From NCBI RefSeq assembly GCF_002715865.1, contig NZ_CP017696.1:124001-188000 (forward strand): 64,000 nt of DNA, written 5' to 3'. Shown piece by piece: positions 1-7,626 of this stretch. The notes beneath the pieces are model-generated. The model had not been told where the DNA came from, made no database searches, and worked only from the letters and a program-made list of their open reading frames with translations. The stretch comes from Bifidobacterium asteroides DSM 20089. GTDB taxonomy: Bacteria > Actinomycetota > Actinomycetes > Actinomycetales > Bifidobacteriaceae. A program made the translations under genes and the position numbers. Positions within the stretch are counted from its first letter, which is position 1, and each line of letters opens with the position of its first letter.

Positions 1-776
1 AGCGCCCAGAAGGCAGGGGAGCGCAAGGCCTGGGAGGCAGTCATGCCTACGGTTGACGCTGCAGGCTCAGGACTCTTTTGGTCTTTGCTCCCGGTGCCTG
101 CACTATTGGTGGCCGTCTCAGCTGCATCAGGCTCCTGGTCGGCGCCGTAGGGATGCAGACCCATCTGTTCGGGTGTGCTGCGAATGACGAAAATGGTGAA
201 GGGCAGGGTGATCACCAGGATGAGAATAGCGAAAACCAGATATCCCCGCCTCCATCCATCAGGGGCGGATCTGATGATCATGGTGCCTATCTGGTTGAAG
301 ATCACGCCGCCTATGCCGGTGAAGGCCATGCACAGGCCGATGAAGAACCCGACCCGCTTGCGGAACCAGGCGTTGATGAGTGTTGGCACTGACAGATAGA
401 GGACGGCCGGCATGCCGATTCCCAGAACCACTCCGCATAGATAGAACTGCCACATGGCGGATGATCGGGACATACCCAGGCAGCCCAGTCCAGCCAGGAC
501 GGTGCTTGCGGTCAGTACGATGCGCAGATCGTAGCGGTGCATCAGCCATCCGGCCACCGGCAGGAAGGCGACCATGGTGATGCTGAATATGCTGAAATAT
601 CCGGTGAATGCGGCCTTGGGAACATGGAAGTAGCTGCTGACAGGCGTGAAGAAGATACCTGCGCAACTGCAGACCAGCGATACCGGGATGGCCGTGAAGA
701 CGATGCCCGACAGCACGATCAAGTACGGGTAAACAGCCTGTTTTCGTGATGATGGCTGTGTCGGTGTGGTCGACAT
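1..776 (-). CDS. MFS transporter, N-terminal part (runs off left edge)
   Basis: The reverse strand is open from an ATG at 776 to the window edge, giving about 258 residues of a major facilitator family permease; the C-terminal half lies outside. Several hydrophobic helices are visible, with an Arg/Lys loop (NAWFRKRVG) between helices 4 and 5 as in MFS proteins. After six helices comes a hydrophilic loop rich in Ala/Glu/Ser, then the start of the second half. A GAGAGGAAGG-type ribosome site precedes the ATG. The shape recalls the oxalate/formate or monocarboxylate antiporter branch, but the substrate cannot be named. Confidence 0.85.
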   Translation of the reverse strand, partial: MSTTPTQPSSRKQAVYPYLIVLSGIVFTAIPVSLVCSCAGIFFTPVSSYFHVPKAAFTGYFSIFSITMVAFLPVAGWLMHRYDLRIVLTASTVLAGLGCLGMSRSSAMWQFYLCGVVLGIGMPAVLYLSVPTLINAWFRKRVGFFIGLCMAFTGIGGVIFNQIGTMIIRSAPDGWRRGYLVFAILILVITLPFTIFVIRSTPEQMGLHPYGADQEPDAAETATNSAGTGSKDQKSPEPAASTVGMTASQALRSPAFWA

Positions 777-929
777 GACTGCGACCTTCCTCTCGCGGAA
801 TCGGGACTGGCTAACTGCTGCTTGGTTTGTATGCTCCCATTGTTCTGCGGTTTGTCTGCTTTGAATGTCCACTATGGGGAATTTAAGAACTAATTGTAGT
901 TCAATATTTGACCCTCACCTATCGTTACA
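777..929. promoter_or_regulatory. Divergent promoter region with an inverted repeat
   Basis: This 153-base gap separates the leftward MFS gene from the rightward glycosyltransferase. It is AT-rich and holds an inverted repeat GAACTA-ATTG-TAGTTC at 887-902, 28 bases before the glycosyltransferase start. An operator or hairpin role is inferred; no regulator gene is adjacent. Confidence 0.4.
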
Positions 930-1925
930 ATGCAGACTATGAGGTTTTTTGTCGTCGCTGTTGTTGTCTCCTACAACCGCTCCAAACTCCTTAAGGAGTG
1001 CCTGGATGGCATAAGCAGCCAGTCCCGCAAGCCTGATCAAGTCCTTGTCGTAGACAATGCCAGCGAGGACGGACCGGTGGATGTGGTTTTGTCGCACCCC
1101 TCGAAACCTGACTTGGTCCGTTTGCATCACAATATGGGCGGTGCGGGGGGATTCGTAGCTGGCATGGCAGCGGCCCTGGCGAATATTCCTCCCCGGTGTG
1201 AAGCTTACCTGTGGCTGATGGATGACGATGTGGTGCCGCAGCCTGATGCTCTGTCTGGTTTGCTGGATGCTGCTTCCGAGGCTCATACCGACAATGGCTC
1301 TTGGCCGGCCCTTTTGGGCTCTGAGGCTGTCTGGGTCGACGGCCGGGTGCATGGGATGAACAAGCCCCGTCGACGTCTGCCGATCAGGAACGGCAGGCCA
1401 CAGTTGCGGGTCAGCGATCATGCCTACCAGGTGCGCTCCTTGTCTTTCGTCTCCTGCCTGGTGAATGTCAGGGCCATCCAAGCTGCAGGAACTCTGCCGC
1501 GTGCCGCCTTCTTCCTTTGGAATGATGACTTCGAATATACTTCCAGACTGCTGAAAACGGGTATCGGCTATTACGTTCCTGCCAGTCGGGTATGGCATAA
1601 AACCAAGGTCTTCGGCTCCAGCGATGCCGACCCGGGTTCTCGCTTCTTCTATGAGGTGCGCAACAAGATATGGATGTTCCGATTCAGCAGGGGCAATTTC
1701 ACAACGATTGAATTTCTGGCACTGCTCGTTGCTACTGGCAGACGGTGGCTTCTTACCTTTGTCAGGGCGCATGATCGGCGGCAGATCTTGCATTGCTTGT
1801 CTCGTGGATTTAAAGCCGGCCTGGCTACACGCCCTAGCAGCAACCATGATCTGTTTGCCCGGGAACCCGAGGTTCAGGCACTGATCGACCGTGCCGATCA
1901 GGGACGGCAGGCGGTGATCCGGTAG
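930..1925 (+). CDS. Family 2 glycosyltransferase (galactofuranosyl/rhamnosyl-transferase-like)
   Basis: 331 residues with a GT-A fold signature: VVVSYNR near residue 11, VVDNAS near 40, GGAGGF at 70-75 and a triple aspartate DDD at 98-100 that would bind the nucleotide-sugar metal. The GGAGGF-DDD combination is typical of the GlfT/rhamnosyltransferase branch of GT2. It probably adds a sugar to a cell-surface polysaccharide on the cytoplasmic face. An alternative ATG lies at 939. Its 3' end overlaps the opposing gene by 28 bases. It has a paralogue at 22040. Acceptor and donor are not known. Confidence 0.85.
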   Translation: MQTMRFFVVAVVVSYNRSKLLKECLDGISSQSRKPDQVLVVDNASEDGPVDVVLSHPSKPDLVRLHHNMGGAGGFVAGMAAALANIPPRCEAYLWLMDDDVVPQPDALSGLLDAASEAHTDNGSWPALLGSEAVWVDGRVHGMNKPRRRLPIRNGRPQLRVSDHAYQVRSLSFVSCLVNVRAIQAAGTLPRAAFFLWNDDFEYTSRLLKTGIGYYVPASRVWHKTKVFGSSDADPGSRFFYEVRNKIWMFRFSRGNFTTIEFLALLVATGRRWLLTFVRAHDRRQILHCLSRGFKAGLATRPSSNHDLFAREPEVQALIDRADQGRQAVIR

Positions 1926-3949
1926 AGCTTCGCCCGGCCTTGGCTGTCAACCAGTTGAAGGGCTTGCGGAACGGGTTGGAGTCCATTGAAGATCTGATGC
2001 TGGGGATCGTTGGCAACGTATGGTCCGCCCATATCCGCATACCAGTCAATGTGATGAGCGGTCAGGATCCTGCACACCTGCGGGTCTGAGTCTATGTGTT
2101 CGAAGTTTGTGGCCAGGTAGGCATGGTCATGGTCCCAATTCATGTACAAGTGGGCGTAGAAGGGTGTGGTGCCGCCAATAGCCAGCATGTATCCGCTGCC
2201 ATTCCATGGATCGGACAGGACTTGCTCGCGATCTGATACATGGCGGCCCATTCTCTTCATCAGCAGGAATTCGTCAGTTGACAGCATCGGAGCATCGGCA
2301 TTGTTGGCTGCGAAAGTATATGTTGAGCCTAAAGTCTTCTCCATGGAGTCCAACTGCGGATTCACAGTGCAGATCAGCACGGCTACCGTGGCTGCCAACA
2401 TCATAATTGGCATCGATATCATCTTCTCGGCCTGCGGCGTATACCTTTTCAAGGCCTCGATGCCATGTTCCAAGGCCATGCCCATGATGGGGATGGCTAC
2501 TACAGGCCAGGCGGAGAAGAGGCGGCGTTGATCCTTGTACCACAAGGCTGTAAGGATCTTGGCCCAATCGGCATGGGTGCCCGCGCAGGCGACGAAGACC
2601 AGGCCCAGCAGCAGGAAGGATGACACTAGGAGCATGTCCTTTCTGCTGTGGTGCAGACAAAGCACAATCAGGGCCAGGATCAGGGCCAGAGCCAGGGGCC
2701 AGTATACCGGTAGTCGACGGTTGCCTGAATCGATGGGCTGTCCCAACAGGAAGCGCACTATGGCGGATGGCAGGTCTTCCGTAGGCTGTGCCGGGCCGCC
2801 GTTGAGATGATCCGATATTTTCCGGGCAGGACCCTGCAGGTACAGATTATGGAAGATCTTCAGGCCTATAGCCAGCAGGACCAGGAAGCCTGCAGTCAAT
2901 ACACCGGCGGCCACATGGAAACGATGCTTGTTGGTTTGGGCCAGCTGCCTCCCTGCCCTGATCAGCCAAGACAGAATCACTGGCAGCACAAGAAGAGCAC
3001 CGGTCATCATGACTCTGAAATGGCAGAAGGAAACGGCGACGACGCTGAGGAGAATCCAGACAAGGCCGACTACGGATTGGCGGCTTTCCCGCCACCCGTC
3101 TATACACCAGGACCAGGTAAGCGCGACGAAGACGGGCAGTATGACCTGGCCGGCGAACATGGAATATAAGGTGCCCCAATCCAGCAGGAGGAAGGGGAAG
3201 CCCGCGCAGCATGAGGCGAGTACCGGTGTGAGCAGATCGCTCCAGGCATGTCTACCCAGCAGGGTTCTGACCAGAAAGAGCATGGAGACCGGCCAGATCA
3301 GAGCGGCGAAGACCAGCCAGGTGCAGGTGACTGCGCTGACTGCTGTGGCGGGCCTATAGGCCATTGCTCCCATGGCAGCGAATTCCTGAAAAGCGATGGG
3401 GTATATTTCCCTGATGGGCGGAAGAGCGTGCAGGGATGAAGCCTGACCGGTGAGCACAATTCGTGCCACAATGTTGTAGTGGAAGACCGAGTCGTAATTT
3501 TGCGTGACCTGATCCGGCGAAGGCGCGGCATGCATCAGCCTGATGCCGATGTTGCAGGCGGCTATTGCTGTGCCGATGACTGCGGGAAGGAAGAGCTTCA
3601 ATCGAAGTTTGGTTTTTCCGTCATTGCTTGCCAGTGTCGAGGATTCTCGGCCAGCTCCATCAGGATTACGAAAATGATTGAAGAGCTTACGCGCCAGAAG
3701 AATGATGGCAATGAGTGCCATGGCCGAAAGCCCGTAAGATCGCCAGTTCCAGGATATGCCGAAGAGCTGGAAGAGCACGCCATCGATGCCCGCGAGTGCG
3801 ATGGAGACCACAGGGCCAAGTGCCGTCACGAAGATGGGTTTGCGGCTGCCCAGTGCTGTCACCAGCAGGCAGCCAGGCAGATACAGGGCTGCGATGATGA
3901 ACAGCAACAGTGGCCAGGATTGTTGCCAGGTCATCAGGGTTGATTGCAT
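1898..3949 (-). CDS. Large polytopic membrane protein, DUF6541 type
   Basis: 683 residues beginning with a hydrophobic N-terminus (LLLFIIAALYLPGCLLV) and carrying roughly a dozen membrane helices over the first 500 residues. A soluble C-terminal part follows, with a motif-rich segment (DPWNGSGYMLAIGG, HIDWYADMG). This architecture matches actinobacterial DUF6541 proteins, which resemble GT-C glycosyltransferases: many helices, then an extracytoplasmic domain. It sits between two GT2 genes and its stop lies three bases before the start region of the next leftward unit, so it probably takes part in the same glycan pathway. Function is inferred from context only. Confidence 0.75.
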   Translation of the reverse strand: MQSTLMTWQQSWPLLLFIIAALYLPGCLLVTALGSRKPIFVTALGPVVSIALAGIDGVLFQLFGISWNWRSYGLSAMALIAIILLARKLFNHFRNPDGAGRESSTLASNDGKTKLRLKLFLPAVIGTAIAACNIGIRLMHAAPSPDQVTQNYDSVFHYNIVARIVLTGQASSLHALPPIREIYPIAFQEFAAMGAMAYRPATAVSAVTCTWLVFAALIWPVSMLFLVRTLLGRHAWSDLLTPVLASCCAGFPFLLLDWGTLYSMFAGQVILPVFVALTWSWCIDGWRESRQSVVGLVWILLSVVAVSFCHFRVMMTGALLVLPVILSWLIRAGRQLAQTNKHRFHVAAGVLTAGFLVLLAIGLKIFHNLYLQGPARKISDHLNGGPAQPTEDLPSAIVRFLLGQPIDSGNRRLPVYWPLALALILALIVLCLHHSRKDMLLVSSFLLLGLVFVACAGTHADWAKILTALWYKDQRRLFSAWPVVAIPIMGMALEHGIEALKRYTPQAEKMISMPIMMLAATVAVLICTVNPQLDSMEKTLGSTYTFAANNADAPMLSTDEFLLMKRMGRHVSDREQVLSDPWNGSGYMLAIGGTTPFYAHLYMNWDHDHAYLATNFEHIDSDPQVCRILTAHHIDWYADMGGPYVANDPQHQIFNGLQPVPQALQLVDSQGRAKLYRITACRP

Positions 3950-3952
3950 GAG

Positions 3953-4876
3953 TCACTTCTTTCGGCTGTCATTCACCGACTTCCCATGGAACCGGTTGAG
4001 CAGGGTGGTCATGATGGCGTACAGACAGCTGCGGACTTGGTCGGGCAGCAGACGGTAGCAGGCGCGGATGAGGATGTTTCTGACATATTGTATAGGGCTG
4101 ATGAAGCCGTCATGCAGAAAATCTTTTTGTAGACGCAGCTCGTCACGAAACATGCGCATGCCGCCTCTGCGGTGATACATAGCCGTATCAGATCGATAGA
4201 GGACCAGGGGTTTCTTGATATTTCCGATATGCTCGCCGGCGACCAGCATGGTTTCCCAAAGACGGTAATCCTCAAAGCGCCCGGATCCCTCCGGATAACC
4301 GCCAACCCTGCACACGCTGGTCTTGCGAAAGGCCACACTAGGGTGATGCAGTGGGGAATGCAGGGTGGCGTATGTTCGAAGCTCGGATCCTCCGCTCGGC
4401 AGATAGCGGATCCGGCCGGGGGTGTGCTCGTCGTTTGAAAACTCCTGGATGGCGCTACCCAAGGCGTCTAGACCCGATGAGGCCAGCAGGGGGATGAGAA
4501 CGCTGAATCTTGATGGCCGGGAGATGTCGTCGCTGTCCGCCCGGGCCACCAGTTCGTACTTGCAGGCCTTCAACCCGAAATTCAGTGCGTGGGCAAGGCC
4601 TTTGTTGGTCGGCAGCCGCACGATCGTGAACTCGGGCATTTCCTCGGCTCTATTGGCATGGAGCAACTGTGCCTTCAGCTGAGCCGGATATTGATCAATC
4701 AGCTGAGCCAGTTCTCTGCTCAATGGACCGTCGCGCACAATGACGACCTGATTGGGCAAGAGAGTTTGTTCGATGGTGTCAGATTTCAATGCGCGGGCAA
4801 CGAAGGAGGGTGTGTCCCCGGCATAGACAGCCATCAGGAGGGAAAACGGAGTGTGACTCTGGCTCCTTGCGCTCAT
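3953..4876 (-). CDS. Family 2 glycosyltransferase
   Basis: About 307 residues. FSLLMAVYAGD opens the GT-A fold, LPNQVVIVRDGP follows, NKGLAHALNFG is the nucleotide-binding stretch, and ARADSDD gives the DxD-like metal site. RVGGYPEGSGRFEDYRLWE resembles the acceptor/catalytic ED region of GT2 enzymes. I chose ATG 4876 because a GAAAGGCGG stretch lies upstream; an in-frame ATG at 4900 has no ribosome site. It is followed three bases later by the DUF6541 gene on the same strand, so the two are probably one operon. Product sugar unknown. Confidence 0.85.
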   Translation of the reverse strand: MSARSQSHTPFSLLMAVYAGDTPSFVARALKSDTIEQTLLPNQVVIVRDGPLSRELAQLIDQYPAQLKAQLLHANRAEEMPEFTIVRLPTNKGLAHALNFGLKACKYELVARADSDDISRPSRFSVLIPLLASSGLDALGSAIQEFSNDEHTPGRIRYLPSGGSELRTYATLHSPLHHPSVAFRKTSVCRVGGYPEGSGRFEDYRLWETMLVAGEHIGNIKKPLVLYRSDTAMYHRRGGMRMFRDELRLQKDFLHDGFISPIQYVRNILIRACYRLLPDQVRSCLYAIMTTLLNRFHGKSVNDSRKK

Positions 4877-5029
4877 GGCAGTGCCGCCGCCTTTCTTCAT
4901 GGATTACTGCGTCGATTCTACATGTGCCCATGCTGGCGTGGTCCGGACTGATCTTTCCTTGTCAAAAGGCTCAGCCCCTACCTCGTATTTGATCATGGTT
5001 GTGGATGTGGGTCTGGTTGTAGTTAAGAC

Positions 5030-5060
5030 TTGCACCTCCAGCGACTCGAGGTTGTACCAT
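5030..5060 (+). promoter_or_regulatory. MerR-type promoter (19-base spacer with dyad) for the SDR gene
   Basis: A -35 TTGCAC (5030-5035) and a -10 TACCAT (5055-5060) are separated by exactly 19 bases. The spacer region carries the near-perfect dyad ACCTCCAG-CGA-CTCGAGGT (5034-5052). An over-long 19-20 base spacer with a dyad between the hexamers is the hallmark of promoters activated by MerR/SoxR-family regulators through DNA distortion. The start codon at 5094 follows about 27 bases after the predicted transcript start. Confidence 0.65.
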
Positions 5061-5093
5061 CAGGCCGACCGAAGATCGGGGAAAGGTGGAACT

Positions 5094-5840
5094 ATGACAG
5101 TTGCGAATAAGATAGTGCTGATCACCGGAGCTTCGTCCGGCATCGGGGAGGCCACGGCGAGGCTCTTGGCGCAGCGAGGGGCCAGGTTGGTGCTGGGCGC
5201 TCGCCGCAAGGATCGGCTGGATACGATTGTCAACGACATCGTTCAGGCGGGTGGCCAGGCAGTCTCCATGGCTTTGGATGTGACGAATCGACAGGCTAAT
5301 GAGGACTTCGTGGCTTTCGCCAAGAAGCAGTTCGGCGGTGTGGACGTGGTATTCCTCAACGCTGGCCTCATGCCTAACTCGCCTCTGTCGGCTCTGCATG
5401 TGGACGAGTGGGATCGAACCATTGATGTCAACCTGAAAGGCGCACTATACGGCATTGCTGCGGCCCTTCCGGAGTTCACCGGGCAGCGACACGGACAGTT
5501 CATCGCCACCTCTTCGGTGGCTGGACTCAAAGCCTATCCGGGTGGAGCGGTCTATGGGGCAACCAAGTGGGGTCTGCGCGACCTGATGGAGGTGCTCAGG
5601 ATGGAGTCCGCCCAAGAAGGGACCCATATTCGCACCTCTACCATTTACCCGGCGGCCATTCGAACCGAGTTGCTGGACACCATCACGGACAAGCAGACCC
5701 TGGCTGATATGAACAAGACCTATGACAGCTACCAGATCGATCCCGAACGGGTGGCCCAGGTGGTGGCCTTTGCCATCGATCAGCCTGAGGATACCAATGT
5801 ATCGGAATTCACCGTAGGCCCTACCATTCAGCCCTGGTGA
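5094..5840 (+). CDS. Short-chain dehydrogenase/reductase (SDR)
   Basis: 248 residues, the usual length of a classical SDR. LITGASSGIGEAT is the TGxxxGxG cofactor motif, DVVFLNAG the NNAG-like motif, ATSSVAG carries the catalytic Ser, and YGATK is the YxxxK active site. An Arg after the glycine motif (GARRKDRL) suggests NADP(H). The ATG at 5094 follows a GGGGAAAGGTGGA ribosome site; longer upstream readings would run through the promoter. The MerR-type promoter suggests induction by a reactive or toxic small molecule. Substrate unknown. Confidence 0.92.
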   Translation: MTVANKIVLITGASSGIGEATARLLAQRGARLVLGARRKDRLDTIVNDIVQAGGQAVSMALDVTNRQANEDFVAFAKKQFGGVDVVFLNAGLMPNSPLSALHVDEWDRTIDVNLKGALYGIAAALPEFTGQRHGQFIATSSVAGLKAYPGGAVYGATKWGLRDLMEVLRMESAQEGTHIRTSTIYPAAIRTELLDTITDKQTLADMNKTYDSYQIDPERVAQVVAFAIDQPEDTNVSEFTVGPTIQPW

Positions 5841-5857
5841 ATTCCTCTGCCACTGCC

Positions 5858-6478
5858 TTAGTCGCCCTTGGAGGAAAGAAGATGAATGCCTGCTTGGGCC
5901 ATGGCCTTTCGAGCCTCCACGCCCTGATCCTCACTGACAGGGACGGTCAGATCCTCGAAGACCGTGACCTGGTAGCCAATTTTTGCAGCATCCAAGGCCG
6001 TCTCCTTGACGCAGTGGGATTCGGCGATGCCGACTACGTCCACCTGGTCGACGCCAGCCTGCGCCAGGGCGTCGGCCAGGGTGACGCCTGATGATTTGGC
6101 CGCAGCGAACTCCTCCCTGCTCTGGATCCGATCAGTGTTGTCCTCGATGCCCTCAAATCCGGAGTAAGCGGCTGAATACTGGCCCTTTTTGAAGTGGTGG
6201 ACGATGTCCAGCTCCCGAATCCTGGGATGAAGCTCCGCACCAGGTGAGCCAGCCACGCCGTGCTTGGGCCAGGTGTCCACAAAATCAGGATGGTCGGACC
6301 AATGAGATCCAGGTTCGATGTGCCAATCCTGGGTGGTGGCCATGTAGGCGTAGTCCCCGGCATGGTCGTGGACATAGTCAGCGATTTTGCTGGCTGTGGC
6401 ATTGCCTCCCTCGACTCCCAGCTCACCTCCTTCGCAGAAGGTCGGTTGAACATCCACGACAATCAAAGCCTTGGACAT
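5858..6478 (-). CDS. pncA: Nicotinamidase / isochorismatase-family hydrolase
   Basis: 206 residues. VVDVQPTF holds the catalytic Asp, TTQDWHIEPGSHW the metal-binding Asp/His residues, HFKKGQ the catalytic Lys and GIAESHCVKETALDAA the nucleophilic Cys. This set is that of PncA, which converts nicotinamide to nicotinic acid for NAD salvage. ATG 6478 follows AAGGGAG at good spacing; a GTG at 6487 overlaps that site and is less likely. It converges on the SDR gene with a 17-base gap. Confidence 0.9.
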   Translation of the reverse strand: MSKALIVVDVQPTFCEGGELGVEGGNATASKIADYVHDHAGDYAYMATTQDWHIEPGSHWSDHPDFVDTWPKHGVAGSPGAELHPRIRELDIVHHFKKGQYSAAYSGFEGIEDNTDRIQSREEFAAAKSSGVTLADALAQAGVDQVDVVGIAESHCVKETALDAAKIGYQVTVFEDLTVPVSEDQGVEARKAMAQAGIHLLSSKGD

Positions 6479-6487
6479 GATGATCAC

Positions 6488-6829
6488 TCCCTTGGTCGAT
6501 GCTGACGGTAGGCAGGGGGAATACCGGTTGAAGCTCGGCGAGCATTCCTCTTATGCATCAGTCTAATTCTCGCGGAGCCGTCAGTTCTTCGGCTTCTGCC
6601 CATGTGGATAAATATGCCTGAGAATCTGCATCGTGTGCTCAGGATGGCCAGGAAGGCAGCAGAGAGGATTGAATGTGGCCGTTTGTGGTTGTACCTATGC
6701 GGATTCCAGGGTGTTTGCTTGGTATCCTGAGTGCAAGGATTATGTGCAGTTATGACAGGTGATTCTTTTGTCCTGTCTCTTTACAACGAAGGCGGAGCCA
6801 AGCATCATCCCAGAGGAGGAGATGCGGAT
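6488..6829. other. Intergenic region, no gene seen
   Basis: About 340 bases between the divergent pncA and GNAT genes. A small hairpin (GACAGG at 6754-6759 with CCTGTC at 6772-6777) followed by TCTTT is visible, but it lies in the leader of the acetyltransferase gene. I see no convincing small gene or RNA. Confidence 0.4.
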
Positions 6830-7600
6830 ATGAGAATCAATGAGTTCGAACAGCCCATCGGTGATGTGGTCTCGTTCGCGGGGGCTATGATGCCGGAGCC
6901 TGCCAAGTTGATAGGCAGGACGGTTCTGGTGACGCCCTTGGATGCGAACCAAGGCGATGCCTTCTACGAGCGGATTTTTGGCCCGGATTGCGACGAGTCC
7001 ATCATGACCTACAGTAGCCATGACCTCTATCTTGATAGGGCCTCGTTCGACTTGGGTTTTGCTTCCATGACGGCAAGCCGGGATCCACTCTTCTTTGCTA
7101 TTCTGCGTAAGCCGTCCGCATCCGATCTTTGTGTTGGCCAGCCTGCGCGTGGGAAGAATTCGGATTTACAGGAGCCGGTGAAGCTTGATGATTCGTCGGA
7201 TCTGTTGGGCATGTATGCCTTGATGCGGATTCGGGCGGACATGGGAAGCGTCGAGATGGGCCATGTCATCTATACCAGGGAGTTGCAGAAAAGCAGACAG
7301 GCCACCGAGGCTCAGTATCTGATGGCCCGGCATGTCTTCGAGGACTTGGGCTATCGACGATACGAGTGGAAGTGTGACAGCCTCAACGCACCCTCACGGG
7401 CGGCTGCGCTGAGGCTGGGGTTCAAGGCTGAAGGCCGGTTCAGAAACGATATGGTCTACAAGGGCCGAACTCGTGATACGGATTGGTTTTCCATATTGGA
7501 TAGTGAATGGCCGGCCGTGAAAGAGCGGTTGGAGACCTGGCTGGACGATGATAATTTCGATCAGCAGGGCAGGCAGAAGCGCCGTCTGCAAGATTGCTGA
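6830..7600 (+). CDS. GNAT-family N-acetyltransferase
   Basis: 256 residues. The middle and C-terminal part matches the RimJ/RimL-like branch of GNAT: MGHVIYTRELQKSRQATEAQYLMARHVFEDLGYRRYEWKCDS, then NAPSRAAALRLGFKAEGRFR, where the Asn and the LGF-x-EG pattern are characteristic. ATG 6830 is preceded by AGAGGAGGAG at ideal distance, so the longer upstream reading is rejected. The N-terminal 60 residues are less typical. It probably acetylates a small molecule or protein amino group from acetyl-CoA; the substrate is unknown. Confidence 0.85.
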   Translation: MRINEFEQPIGDVVSFAGAMMPEPAKLIGRTVLVTPLDANQGDAFYERIFGPDCDESIMTYSSHDLYLDRASFDLGFASMTASRDPLFFAILRKPSASDLCVGQPARGKNSDLQEPVKLDDSSDLLGMYALMRIRADMGSVEMGHVIYTRELQKSRQATEAQYLMARHVFEDLGYRRYEWKCDSLNAPSRAAALRLGFKAEGRFRNDMVYKGRTRDTDWFSILDSEWPAVKERLETWLDDDNFDQQGRQKRRLQDC

Positions 7601-7626
7601 ACTCTTGCTGATCTGAATGCAGCAGC

